Below are positions 35,391 through 43,133 of a stretch of 64,000 nucleotides of DNA, in pieces. A program made the translations under genes and the position numbers. Source of the stretch: Pontibacter mucosus (GTDB lineage: Bacteria > Bacteroidota > Bacteroidia > Cytophagales > Hymenobacteraceae); contig NZ_QBKI01000004.1 in the NCBI RefSeq assembly GCF_003054055.1, positions 248,001-312,000 on the forward strand. The letters are read 5' to 3'. A model generated the notes under the pieces. It had not been told where the DNA came from. It saw nothing but the letters and a program-made list of their open reading frames with translations, and searched no databases. Numbering within the stretch: the stretch's first letter is position 1; every line of letters begins with the position of its first letter.

Positions 35391-37364
35391 ATGAAACGCT
35401 TGTTCCTGTTGGTATATCTCCTGCTCACGTTCCTGCTGCCTGCGGCTGTGCAGGCGCAGCAAATCACCAATGTAGAGCCCGAGGCAATTACCGAAGCGAA
35501 GATCCAGGTTTCAGAGCTTCAGCCAACCTCCGAGTTTCACCTCGATTTCCCCAATTTAAACAAAATCCCTTATTATCACGACCGTAAAAAGCTCTCGCTG
35601 ATTAACCGGCTGGAGAAACGCAGGCAGTACGGCAAGGTGCTTCCGCTGCTGGAGGAGTATGTGCATAACTTTGGGATAGAGAATTTTTACAAGGACACCG
35701 AGCTGCTGTGGCGCCTGGGCCAGCTGCTCGAGCGCCAGGGCAACACAGAAAAAGCCAAGGCCCTGTACCGCCTCGTGCTCAAGCACCACCGCTCCGATGC
35801 GCGCACCATCATATCTTACTACGACTCGCTGGAGCAGAATACGAAAGACTATTACGTACCGCTGGACTATTACTACGAGCTGGTGGAGTACCGCAAGTCC
35901 ATCGCCACGTTTAAGCCGCCGCAAGGGGTGTACCTTAACATGGGTTACGCCATCAACTCGCCCTACGCCGACTACGGCCCCACCCTGAACGACGAGAACG
36001 AGCTGCTCATCTTCACCTCCAAGCGCAACGTGGTGGGACTGCACAACCGTACCAACGAGGATTTATACTTCAGCAAGCAAAATAACGGCTTCTGGGAGGA
36101 GGCACAGTCGTTTGGCAAGCCGATCAACAGCATTTACAACGAAGGCTCTGCCTGCCTGAGCCGCGACGGCAAGACGCTATACTTTGCCCGCTGCGAGGCG
36201 CCCGACAGCTACGGCAACTGCGATATTTACGTGGCCACGCGCCAGGAGGACGGCAGCTGGGGCCAGATACGGAACCTGGGCCAGAATGTGAACAGCCCCG
36301 CCTGGGACTCGCAGCCCACCCTCTCCCAAAACGAAGACACGTTATACTTTGCCTCCGACCGGCTGGGCGGTTTCGGCCTCTCCGACATCTACTTTACCCA
36401 TAAAACAAAGTCAGGTAACTGGGCTCCGGCGCAGAACCTGGGGCCGGTTGTCAACACCCGCGAGAGTGAGGTAAGCCCTTTTCTGCACCCCAAGTTTCAG
36501 GTTTTATACTTTAGCTCGCGCGGCCAGCTCAACCACTTCGGCGATTTCGACATCTACAAAACGTACCAGTCTCGGGGGCATTGGCAGGAGCCGCGCAACA
36601 TTGGGCCTTTGGTGAACGGCCGTGGCAGCGAGTATTATTTCACCATCGATGCTGAGTCGAGGAACCTATACTATGCCCGCTCAGAGGCCAACGACATCCA
36701 GAACCTGGATTTATACTCTTTCCCGCTGCCTATGGAGGCCCACCCGCTGGCCGTAACCAAGGTGGAGGGCACGCTGCGGGACTCGGTTACGAACAAGCCA
36801 CTTTCTGCAGTGGTGTCGGTGATTGATTTGGACAATGGCATTGAGATCTCGAGTAAGTATGTGCGCCCGGACGGATCGTTCGAGTTTAACCTCATCGACA
36901 ATGCCCGCTACCTGATCCTTATCCAGAGCCCGGATTTCTTCACAATCGAGCGGGAGCTGGAGCTGCGCGGCGATACCTCGCTGGACTTCATGACCTCTGT
37001 GATCGACTACAGCATCCCGCTGGTGTTCAAGAACATTGAGTTCGACCCGATGCAGTCGGATATTACGCCGGAGATGGAGCCCATCCTGGATGAGGTGGCT
37101 TACTTCCTGATTGACCACCCTACTTACCTGTTGGAGATTGCCGGCCATACCGACAGCGCCGGAGATGCAGAGTTTAACCAGGTGCTCTCGCAGGACCGTG
37201 CAGATGCCATCAAGCGCTACATCGAGCGCAAGGTAAACATCGGCAGCGACCGCATTGAGGCCATCGGCTACGGTAGCAGCAAGCCTATCCGGGAGGAGCA
37301 AACCGAGGAAGACCGCCGCATTAACCGCCGCGTTGAGTTCAAGATCATTAAGCTGAGGCAGTAA
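35391..37364 (+). CDS. PorE-like envelope protein: TPR, PD40 propeller, regulatory domain and OmpA C-terminus
   Basis: The order of domains is that of PorE (PG1058) of the type IX secretion system, a periplasmic protein that ties the machine to peptidoglycan. From the ATG at 35391 the product has 657 residues: signal peptide (MKRLFLLVYLLLTFLLPAAVQA), TPR-like helices (about 55-150), PD40 propeller repeats with DGKTLYFAR, EDTLYFASDR and FQVLYFSSRG (about 170-430), a carboxypeptidase-like regulatory domain (VEGTLRDSVTNKPLSAVVSVID, about 445-530) and OmpA-like domain (EIAGHTDSAGDAEFNQVLSQDRADAIKRYI). A TTG seven codons upstream is a weaker start. It is divergent from lon. An OmpA/PD40 protein outside the T9SS cannot be excluded. 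Confidence 0.85.
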   Translation: MKRLFLLVYLLLTFLLPAAVQAQQITNVEPEAITEAKIQVSELQPTSEFHLDFPNLNKIPYYHDRKKLSLINRLEKRRQYGKVLPLLEEYVHNFGIENFYKDTELLWRLGQLLERQGNTEKAKALYRLVLKHHRSDARTIISYYDSLEQNTKDYYVPLDYYYELVEYRKSIATFKPPQGVYLNMGYAINSPYADYGPTLNDENELLIFTSKRNVVGLHNRTNEDLYFSKQNNGFWEEAQSFGKPINSIYNEGSACLSRDGKTLYFARCEAPDSYGNCDIYVATRQEDGSWGQIRNLGQNVNSPAWDSQPTLSQNEDTLYFASDRLGGFGLSDIYFTHKTKSGNWAPAQNLGPVVNTRESEVSPFLHPKFQVLYFSSRGQLNHFGDFDIYKTYQSRGHWQEPRNIGPLVNGRGSEYYFTIDAESRNLYYARSEANDIQNLDLYSFPLPMEAHPLAVTKVEGTLRDSVTNKPLSAVVSVIDLDNGIEISSKYVRPDGSFEFNLIDNARYLILIQSPDFFTIERELELRGDTSLDFMTSVIDYSIPLVFKNIEFDPMQSDITPEMEPILDEVAYFLIDHPTYLLEIAGHTDSAGDAEFNQVLSQDRADAIKRYIERKVNIGSDRIEAIGYGSSKPIREEQTEEDRRINRRVEFKIIKLRQ

Positions 37365-37449
37365 GTTACTTAGTTGGAGTATTTATACTTTACTTTGCCT
37401 GAAACGCTAAAGTATGACGGCCATACTTTATACTTTGATTTGCGATTCA

Positions 37450-37520
37450 CCCGCCCCTCCATGGAGGGGAATTATATTACTCTTGCGCGAATTCCCCTCC
37501 CTGGAGGGGTTAGGGGCGGG
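37450..37520. repeat. Long imperfect palindrome, CCCCTCC family
   Basis: The left arm (37450-37473, CCCGCCCCTCC...GGAATT) pairs with the right arm (37490-37520, AATTCCCCTCC...GGGGCGGG), with a 7-base insertion in the right arm and a loop near TATATTACTCTTGCGCG. Half-elements of the same kind lie near 22250, 22395, 43055, 59565 and 59845. Confidence 0.8.
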
Positions 37521-37576
37521 TTTACACCTTCACTACTGCAGTAGACAAAATCTGAGCTTTATACTTTGAGACAAGT

Positions 37577-37828
37577 ATGACAGAAGATATTTTCTCAGGC
37601 TTTTCGTTGCTGGAACGACTGGGAGCCGCTACCCGCTGGCTCTACTATTTTCTGCATAGCGAACTGACCGGCAGCAGGCGCCGGAAGTATGGCGAATTTT
37701 ACGAAGGCAAAAAAGGATGGAGATTTTCCAGGAAGACCCACAATGCCATCTATAATAACGTAGTGGGCACCATTACCCTGCTTGTTATCATCGTTCTGCT
37801 GGTGTTCCCCTCCGATAACTTTTATTGA
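37577..37828 (+). CDS. Small membrane protein, unknown
   Basis: An 83-residue frame with an aromatic N-terminal half (LLERLGAATRWLYYFLHSELTGS), a basic middle (SRRRKYGEFYEGKKGWRFSRKTH) and one clear C-terminal membrane helix (NNVVGTITLLVIIVLLVF). Composition and the ordered helix suggest a real gene, placed 65 bp before the DUF4184 gene on the same strand. I do not recognise a family. Confidence 0.6.
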   Translation: MTEDIFSGFSLLERLGAATRWLYYFLHSELTGSRRRKYGEFYEGKKGWRFSRKTHNAIYNNVVGTITLLVIIVLLVFPSDNFY

Positions 37829-37893
37829 AAGTATAAAAGCTGAGCCTCCTTCCTGAAATTTGCGTTAGCTTGTAGGGGAACACCAGAAGTCCT

Positions 37894-38652
37894 ATGCCTT
37901 TTACAGCCGCCCACCCTGCAATCATACTTCCGCTGCTGCGCCGCCGCTGGCTTTCTGACACCGCCCTGGTAGTGGGCAGCATCGCCCCTGACTTCGAGTA
38001 CTTTTTCCGCCTGGAGACGCTGAGCCGCATCAGCCATACATTGCCCGGTCTGCTGCTGTTTAACCTGCCCGTTACGCTGCTCCTGTGCCTGCTCTTCCAT
38101 ACGTTTGTGCGAAACCAGGCCATCCAATACCTGCCGCCATACTTTAAGCAGCGGGCCTTAGCGATAAACTACCCGGCAAACTGGCTGCACTACCTGCGCG
38201 GCAACTGGTTGGTGATCGTCGTATCGGCCCTGATTGGTTCTTTCTCGCACCTGTTCTGGGATAGCTTTACTCACACTGGTTTATACTTTGTAAACCTGTT
38301 TCCTGTCCTGTCAGAATCCATCGGCATACCCTTTACCAACGAGGAAATAGCATTGCACCGCGTGGTGCAGCACGTCAGTACCTTAGTAGGAACTATACTT
38401 ATACTTTGGTACGTGCACCTGCTGCCCGCCAAGCCCTTGCCCGAAGAGGAAATGGATGCGTGGCTCTGGTTCTGGCTTCTGATTGGCACCATGGGCTATT
38501 TTTTCCTGCTGTTTAACCTGATGGTGCGGAGGCACCTGGAGCGAAAGCCCGGCCATATGATCGTCACCCTAATCAGCGGCTGGCTTCTTACGCTTCTGCT
38601 ATACGGCCTGGTGGCCTGGTTGCAGCGGCAGCTGAGAATGAGAAAAGGCTGA
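37894..38652 (+). CDS. DUF4184 family membrane protein
   Basis: The 252-residue protein starts with MPFTAAHPAIILPL and contains SIAPDFEYF and SHLFWDSFTH, the conserved His/Asp-bearing motifs of DUF4184, which resemble those of membrane metal-dependent hydrolases (YdjM-like/phospholipase-type). Five to six hydrophobic segments follow (GLLLFNLPVTLLLCLLF, WLVIVVSALIGSF, FWLLIGTMGYFFLLFNLMV, LISGWLLTLLLYGLVAWL). Its substrate is not known. A hairpin terminator overlaps the stop codon. Confidence 0.85.
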   Translation: MPFTAAHPAIILPLLRRRWLSDTALVVGSIAPDFEYFFRLETLSRISHTLPGLLLFNLPVTLLLCLLFHTFVRNQAIQYLPPYFKQRALAINYPANWLHYLRGNWLVIVVSALIGSFSHLFWDSFTHTGLYFVNLFPVLSESIGIPFTNEEIALHRVVQHVSTLVGTILILWYVHLLPAKPLPEEEMDAWLWFWLLIGTMGYFFLLFNLMVRRHLERKPGHMIVTLISGWLLTLLLYGLVAWLQRQLRMRKG

Positions 38653-38680
38653 GCCCCTCCACAGGAACCCAGCCTTTTTT
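38643..38680 (+). terminator. Terminator after the DUF4184 gene
   Basis: AAAAGGCTG (38643-38651) pairs with CAGCCTTTT (38670-38678) and runs into T6, followed by two TATACTT words. Confidence 0.75.
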
Positions 38681-38703
38681 ATACTTTATACTTGCAATCG
38701 ACT

Positions 38704-39864
38704 TTACTTACGGGCCGTTGGCAGGTCGGAGAGCACGCGCTTGGCCATGTTAGGCATACTGTCGCGCACAATGCGGTTCACGTCGTTAATGTTGGACTCG
38801 TAGGGGACCTTTACTTTGTTGCCCGATACGAGCTCGCCTTTGCTGTCGTAGATGCTGTAGTGCACCGTAAAATCGCGCTGGTAGTTTTGGGCGGCCCGGT
38901 CGAGGCAGTTTTCGTAGATGGTCTGCACCTCAAACTGGTTAATGAAAACGTAGTAATCGATGCCGTACTGGTTGTTAAAGTAGCTGAAGAAGTTGGGATC
39001 CTTCACCGTTACACCAAAGTGCTTGTTCGGGTCCTGGGCTACGGGCAACACTGCAGGCTGTCCTTTTATCCCCAGTTTCCCCTTCTGATCTTTTACCCAG
39101 TTCAACATGCCGCCTTTGTCCTCCTTAACGCTGGGCTGGTGGTTAAACCGGCTCTGCTTGTTATCGGCATAGGCATAGTTAAGTGATTTGTAGAGGCGGC
39201 TCAGTTCGCTCACGCTGTCGCGGTACACGCCCCCCAGCAGGTGGATGGTTTCGTAGCCATCCGGTGCCATCATGGCGTTCAGGCGGCCACGGAACACGTG
39301 CCGCACGTTCTGCAGCGGTATCCTGGACTGGCGCGCAATTTCCATGTCGGCGTCGGAGAAGTATAAATGCGGGTCGAAAGGCACCACCAGGATGCGGCTC
39401 TTAGTTTTATAGGCCGCCGTTGTTGGCCCGGGAGCCGGTGAGGCAGAGGTACTCTCCGCCGCTTTCTGAGGAGCAGCTGTTCTAGCAGGCTGTGCCGCGT
39501 TGCCGGTTGTCTTTGCCGGCGTGGCCTGAGGCGCAGGAGCCTGTGCAGCAGGCGCGGCCTTGGCCACGGCAGGTTTAGCGGCTACCTTTTTTCTTATACT
39601 TGGGTTGGAGAGGTACAGGGTCTGCCCGATCTGCAGTTTATGCTCGTTCCAGGTTTGCAGCGAGTCTATCGGAATGTTAAAGCGGCGGGAAAGGCTATAG
39701 TAAGTATCTCCTTGCTGCACCTGGTAAACGCTGTCGCTTTGGGCAGCAACAGCGTTCAGGTTTATATTTTCCAGGCCAGCCAAAGGTGCAGCCGATACCT
39801 GGTTTAATGCAATAAAAACAAAGAGGATTAAGTTTGCTAAAGCTACGCGTACGATGAAATTCAT
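38704..39864 (-). CDS. LysM domain protein with a conserved C-terminal domain of unknown function
   Basis: The 386-residue protein has a signal peptide or N-terminal anchor (VALANLILFVFIALNQVSA), one LysM domain (about 46-86, YQVQQGDTYYSLSRRFNIPIDSLQTWNEHKLQIGQTLYL) that should bind peptidoglycan, and a long Ala/Pro linker (about 92-155). Its C-terminal domain of about 230 residues starts ILVVPFDPHLYFSDADMEIARQS. The C-terminal domain is not one I can name; the opening looks like a strand-loop-helix of a periplasmic alpha/beta fold. It starts 14 bp after rseP and should share its transcript, which ties it to envelope maintenance. Confidence 0.85.
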   Translation of the reverse strand: MNFIVRVALANLILFVFIALNQVSAAPLAGLENINLNAVAAQSDSVYQVQQGDTYYSLSRRFNIPIDSLQTWNEHKLQIGQTLYLSNPSIRKKVAAKPAVAKAAPAAQAPAPQATPAKTTGNAAQPARTAAPQKAAESTSASPAPGPTTAAYKTKSRILVVPFDPHLYFSDADMEIARQSRIPLQNVRHVFRGRLNAMMAPDGYETIHLLGGVYRDSVSELSRLYKSLNYAYADNKQSRFNHQPSVKEDKGGMLNWVKDQKGKLGIKGQPAVLPVAQDPNKHFGVTVKDPNFFSYFNNQYGIDYYVFINQFEVQTIYENCLDRAAQNYQRDFTVHYSIYDSKGELVSGNKVKVPYESNINDVNRIVRDSMPNMAKRVLSDLPTARK

Positions 39865-39878
39865 GAGAAAAATCTTTG

Positions 39879-41192
39879 TTAGAAGATTATCTTAAATACA
39901 TCGTTAAAGATAGCGAATGCCATTAAGCCTAACAATAAAACCATCCCTACTTTCTGGGCATTTTCCAAAAAGTTATCAGACGGCTTGCGGCCGCTGATCA
40001 TCTCATAGGTCAGGAAAACCACGTGGCCACCATCCAGCGCCGGAATAGGCAGGAAGTTCATAAAGGCCAGCACCATCGACAGCATACCTGTAATGCTCCA
40101 GAACTTGTACCAGTTAAAAGTATCGCCGAAGATTTGGGCAATGCCTATCGGGCCGCTCAGGGACTTGGAGGCCGAAACCTCGCCGCGGAAGATCTTGCCA
40201 AAGCCTTTCAGGTTAGCTGTAATTACACTAAAGGCCTGGTTGGTGCCGATTGGAATAGACTCACCCAGGGAATACTGCTTGGTGGCAGTCTGCAGGAGCG
40301 GCACCGCCTGGAAACCAATCGTGCCGTCTTCGCTCACATTCGCCCGCAGTTTTACCAGCTTGTTGTCGCGCTCCACCGTCATGGTAACGGCTTTGCCCGC
40401 ATTGGCTTTCAGCGCCTCCTGAAACTCGTGGAAAAACTTCACGGACTCCCCGTTCACCATCGTGATGAAGTCGCCCTGCTTCAGGCCTGCCTTGGAGGCA
40501 GCACTGCCGCCCACCACCTGGCCCACCTTAAACGGCGTGCGTGGCTCTACAAAAAACACCTGGCTTTTGTTATCCGCCAGCTTATCCATCAGGTTAACGG
40601 GCACTTTGAGATCTACCAGCTGGCCGTTTCGCTCCACGGTGTAGTAGGAGTTGTTACCCAGCAGGGCATCCATCGAGCGGATATCCTCGAAGCGCTCCAG
40701 CTCTTTCCCGTTTACAGCCACCACTTTATCCCCCGTCTGGAAACCGATTTCCTGGCCCAGCTCATTGGCTACCACGCCATACTTTACTTCTTTGGCCGGG
40801 ATGTACTGCTCGCCATAGTAATAAGTCAGGGCGATAAAGATGACGATACCTGTGATCACGTTTACGATAATGCCCCCCATCATCACGATGAGGCGCTGCC
40901 AGGCCGGCTTTGCGCGGAATTCCCAGGGCTTAGGCTCTTCTTTCAGGGCTTCCGTATCCATCGACTCATCCACCATGCCCGATATCTTCACAAATCCGCC
41001 CAGCGGGATCAGGCCCAGCATATACTCTGTTTCACCTATTTTTTTGCCGAAAATCTTCGGAGGGAAGCCTATTGCATACTTTTCCACACGCATGCCGAAC
41101 CACTTGGCGGTCAGCATGTGTCCTAATTCGTGTAATCCAACTAAGATTGTAAGGCCCAGTATCAGCTGGCCCACCATGATCAATATATCCAT
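39879..41192 (-). CDS. rseP: RIP metalloprotease RseP (site-2 protease)
   Basis: RseP cuts single-pass membrane proteins, such as anti-sigma factors and leftover signal peptides, inside the membrane. The 437-residue protein has the zinc motif HELGH at 21-25, then GGFVKISGM, a hydrophobic segment (RLIVMMGGIIVNVITGIVIFIALTYYY), two PDZ-like parts (about 140-290, GVVANELGQEIGFQTGDKVVAVNG and VVGGSAASKAGLKQGDFITMVNG), and the C-terminal FLPIPALDGGHVVF that gives the third zinc ligand. It follows dxr at 59 bp, as often in bacteria where dxr and rseP are linked. Confidence 0.96.
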   Translation of the reverse strand: MDILIMVGQLILGLTILVGLHELGHMLTAKWFGMRVEKYAIGFPPKIFGKKIGETEYMLGLIPLGGFVKISGMVDESMDTEALKEEPKPWEFRAKPAWQRLIVMMGGIIVNVITGIVIFIALTYYYGEQYIPAKEVKYGVVANELGQEIGFQTGDKVVAVNGKELERFEDIRSMDALLGNNSYYTVERNGQLVDLKVPVNLMDKLADNKSQVFFVEPRTPFKVGQVVGGSAASKAGLKQGDFITMVNGESVKFFHEFQEALKANAGKAVTMTVERDNKLVKLRANVSEDGTIGFQAVPLLQTATKQYSLGESIPIGTNQAFSVITANLKGFGKIFRGEVSASKSLSGPIGIAQIFGDTFNWYKFWSITGMLSMVLAFMNFLPIPALDGGHVVFLTYEMISGRKPSDNFLENAQKVGMVLLLGLMAFAIFNDVFKIIF

Positions 41193-41251
41193 CTAATAAG
41201 AAAAGTTTCTGTTTTTATAGCGCTGCCGTCAGGTGCAACAGGAAGTATAAG

Positions 41252-42403
41252 TTACTTGTTCAACAATAATGTGGCCAGTTTTCGTGCCTCCTCATCTGTG
41301 TTAACATAGTCATCATAAGAAGGATTCGCAATATACGTAACTTTCGCCATACAGCTTTCGATGATGTCGGACATCTGCAGAAAACCCACTTCATCACGCA
41401 GGAACGCACTGACAACCACCTCATTAGCCGCGTTCAGGATACAAGGCATGTTGCCGCCGCGCTCCATGGCCTCGAAGGCCAGTTGCAGGTTGCGGAAGGT
41501 CTTCAGGTCGGGCTGCTCAAAGGTCAGTTGGGGGTAGTCGAGAAAGCTGAACCTGGGGAAATCGGACCGGAGGCGCTGCGGGTAGCCGAGCGCGTACTGG
41601 ATCGGCAGCTTCATGTCTGGCAGGCCAAGCTGCGCCTTAATGGAGCCGTCCTCGAACTGTACTAGGGAGTGAATGATGGATTGCGGATGCACCACCACCT
41701 CTATCTGATCGTTTCGCAGCCCGAACAGCCACTTGGCCTCGATCACCTCCAGGCCTTTGTTCATAAGGGAAGCCGAGTCAATGGTGATTTTGGCGCCCAT
41801 GTCCCAGTTCGGGTGCTTGAGGGCCTGCGCCTTGGTAACATTGGCCAGTTCGGCAGCGGATTTTCCACGGAAAGGCCCACCGGAGGCCGTCAGGATGATT
41901 TTCTCGATCGGGTTGTGGAACTCACCGGCCAGGCACTGGAAAATGGCGCTGTGCTCAGAATCCACGGGGTAAATGTTCACGCCTTTCTCCCGGGCCAGGT
42001 TGGTGATGAGTTGGCCTGCCACCACCAGCGTTTCCTTGTTGGCCAGGGCGATCTGCTTGCCTGCCTTGATGGCATGTATGGTTGGCAGCAGTCCGGCGTA
42101 ACCCACCATGGCGGTGAGCACCATGTCCACAGTACCCATCTCCACTACCGAGCAGATGGCTTTGGCGCCGGCGTATACTTTAATGTCCTCGTGCTGCAGC
42201 GCTTCCTGCACCTGTTCATACAGGTCTTCGCGGGCAATGACGACAACGTTTGGCTTAAACTCCAGCGCCTGCCGGATGAGCAGGTCGGCATTGCTATGGG
42301 CGGTGATGACTTCCAGCTCAAAGCTTTCCGGGTTTGCCCGAATCACGTCGAGTGCCTGCACGCCGATGGAGCCTGTGGAGCCAAGTATGGCGATTCTTTT
42401 CAT
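41252..42403 (-). CDS. dxr: 1-deoxy-D-xylulose 5-phosphate reductoisomerase
   Basis: This is the committed step of the MEP (non-mevalonate) isoprenoid pathway and uses NADPH and a divalent metal. The 383-residue protein has the NADPH site ILGSTGSIGVQALDV (6-20), ALANKETLVVAG, the metal-binding DSEHSAIFQCL, the flexible loop TASGGPFRGKS, and HPNWDMGAKITIDSASLMNKGLEVIEA. Length is normal (about 385-400). Its upstream spacer (42404-43133) has no gene and holds REP-like palindromes and the second copy of the composite repeat. Confidence 0.97.
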   Translation of the reverse strand: MKRIAILGSTGSIGVQALDVIRANPESFELEVITAHSNADLLIRQALEFKPNVVVIAREDLYEQVQEALQHEDIKVYAGAKAICSVVEMGTVDMVLTAMVGYAGLLPTIHAIKAGKQIALANKETLVVAGQLITNLAREKGVNIYPVDSEHSAIFQCLAGEFHNPIEKIILTASGGPFRGKSAAELANVTKAQALKHPNWDMGAKITIDSASLMNKGLEVIEAKWLFGLRNDQIEVVVHPQSIIHSLVQFEDGSIKAQLGLPDMKLPIQYALGYPQRLRSDFPRFSFLDYPQLTFEQPDLKTFRNLQLAFEAMERGGNMPCILNAANEVVVSAFLRDEVGFLQMSDIIESCMAKVTYIANPSYDDYVNTDEEARKLATLLLNK

Positions 42404-42420
42404 TTTATGTTTTTTGCGTA

Positions 42421-42660
42421 CGGGCAGCCTGTTCTGCTGCCCGCTTTATACTTTGCTATTTGCTGTTCCGGACATCCGTGTTCGGAGCCTTTCTGCTGCG
42501 GACTTCCAAGTTCGCGTATATTATACTTTTATACTTGCTGCTATACTTTCTCTGGTGCAAGCGTCCGCTTGTGCCGTTATTAGCCGTTACCTCTCGCTGG
42601 GGCGGGTTTGTAACCCGTGCCTACCTATGGTGTTGGGTTTTCCCGAAATGCTTCGGGACA
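42421..42660. repeat. Cluster of REP-like short palindromes
   Basis: At least five imperfect palindromes of about 20 bases follow each other: CGGGCAGC-CTGTTCT-GCTGCCCG (42421-42443), TCCGGACATCCGTGTTCGGA (about 42468-42487), GCGGACTTCCAAGTTCGC (about 42497-42515), GGTGCAAGCGTCCGCTTGTGCC (about 42553-42574) and GGGCGGGTTTGTAACCCGTG (about 42600-42619), then CCCGAAATGCTTCGGG. This is the layout of bacterial REP clusters. Confidence 0.75.
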
Positions 42661-42706
42661 GGGCAACCCAACTGGCTCGTAGAGCCATACTTTATACTTG
42701 CTTCTG

Positions 42707-43100
42707 CTATACTTTCCTAGCCCCTGCTTCCTTCCACTTGAGTCAAGCTATCCTTTCAAACTTCCGTTCCTCCTCCAGCCTTACATACTAATCGTTTCAT
42801 CTCCTACTTGGCTCCCTCCTAGGCCGGGAGGCCTCGCCTTCGGGCATCGCGCTGTCTACATTTCCTTTGCTACCCTTCGGTCGCAATTTCGCTGAAGCGA
42901 AACCGGAAATCTAGAAGGCGCTCAACCCAAAGGCTGGGAACAGAATCGATAGCCGCTGCCACTACTGTCATCTCGACCTTCGGGAGAGATCTGAAGAGAA
43001 TTCCAGTTAGATCTCTCGCGCAGCTCGAGATGACAGGGAAAGTATAGAGTATAACTCCCTCCCCTGTTCTTAGGGGAGGGTTGGGGTGGGGTTTATACTT
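42707..43100. repeat. Composite intergenic repeat, copy B
   Basis: This copy has the blocks of copy A (21902-22285) in the same order and orientation: CTATACTTTCCTAG at 42707, GCTATCCTTTC, GCCTCGCCTTCGGGCATCGC and CTGTCTACATTTCCTTTGCT near 42832-42870, the TGTCATCTCGA / TCGAGATGACA hairpin (about 42966-43035) with AGAGATCT / AGATCTCT inside, and the CCCTCCCCT-AGGGGAGGG hairpin with GGGGTGGGG and TTTATACTT. Blocks differ by small indels and substitutions, so the copies are old but related. Confidence 0.85.
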
Positions 43101-43133
43101 AGAGCCCAGGATGGTTTGACCCGGTGCAAAATT

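Noticed and set aside
42334..42791. Open frames of more than 100 codons over the dxr start and REP cluster
   Set aside because: They run across dxr in antisense and across palindromic spacer DNA, with no family features.
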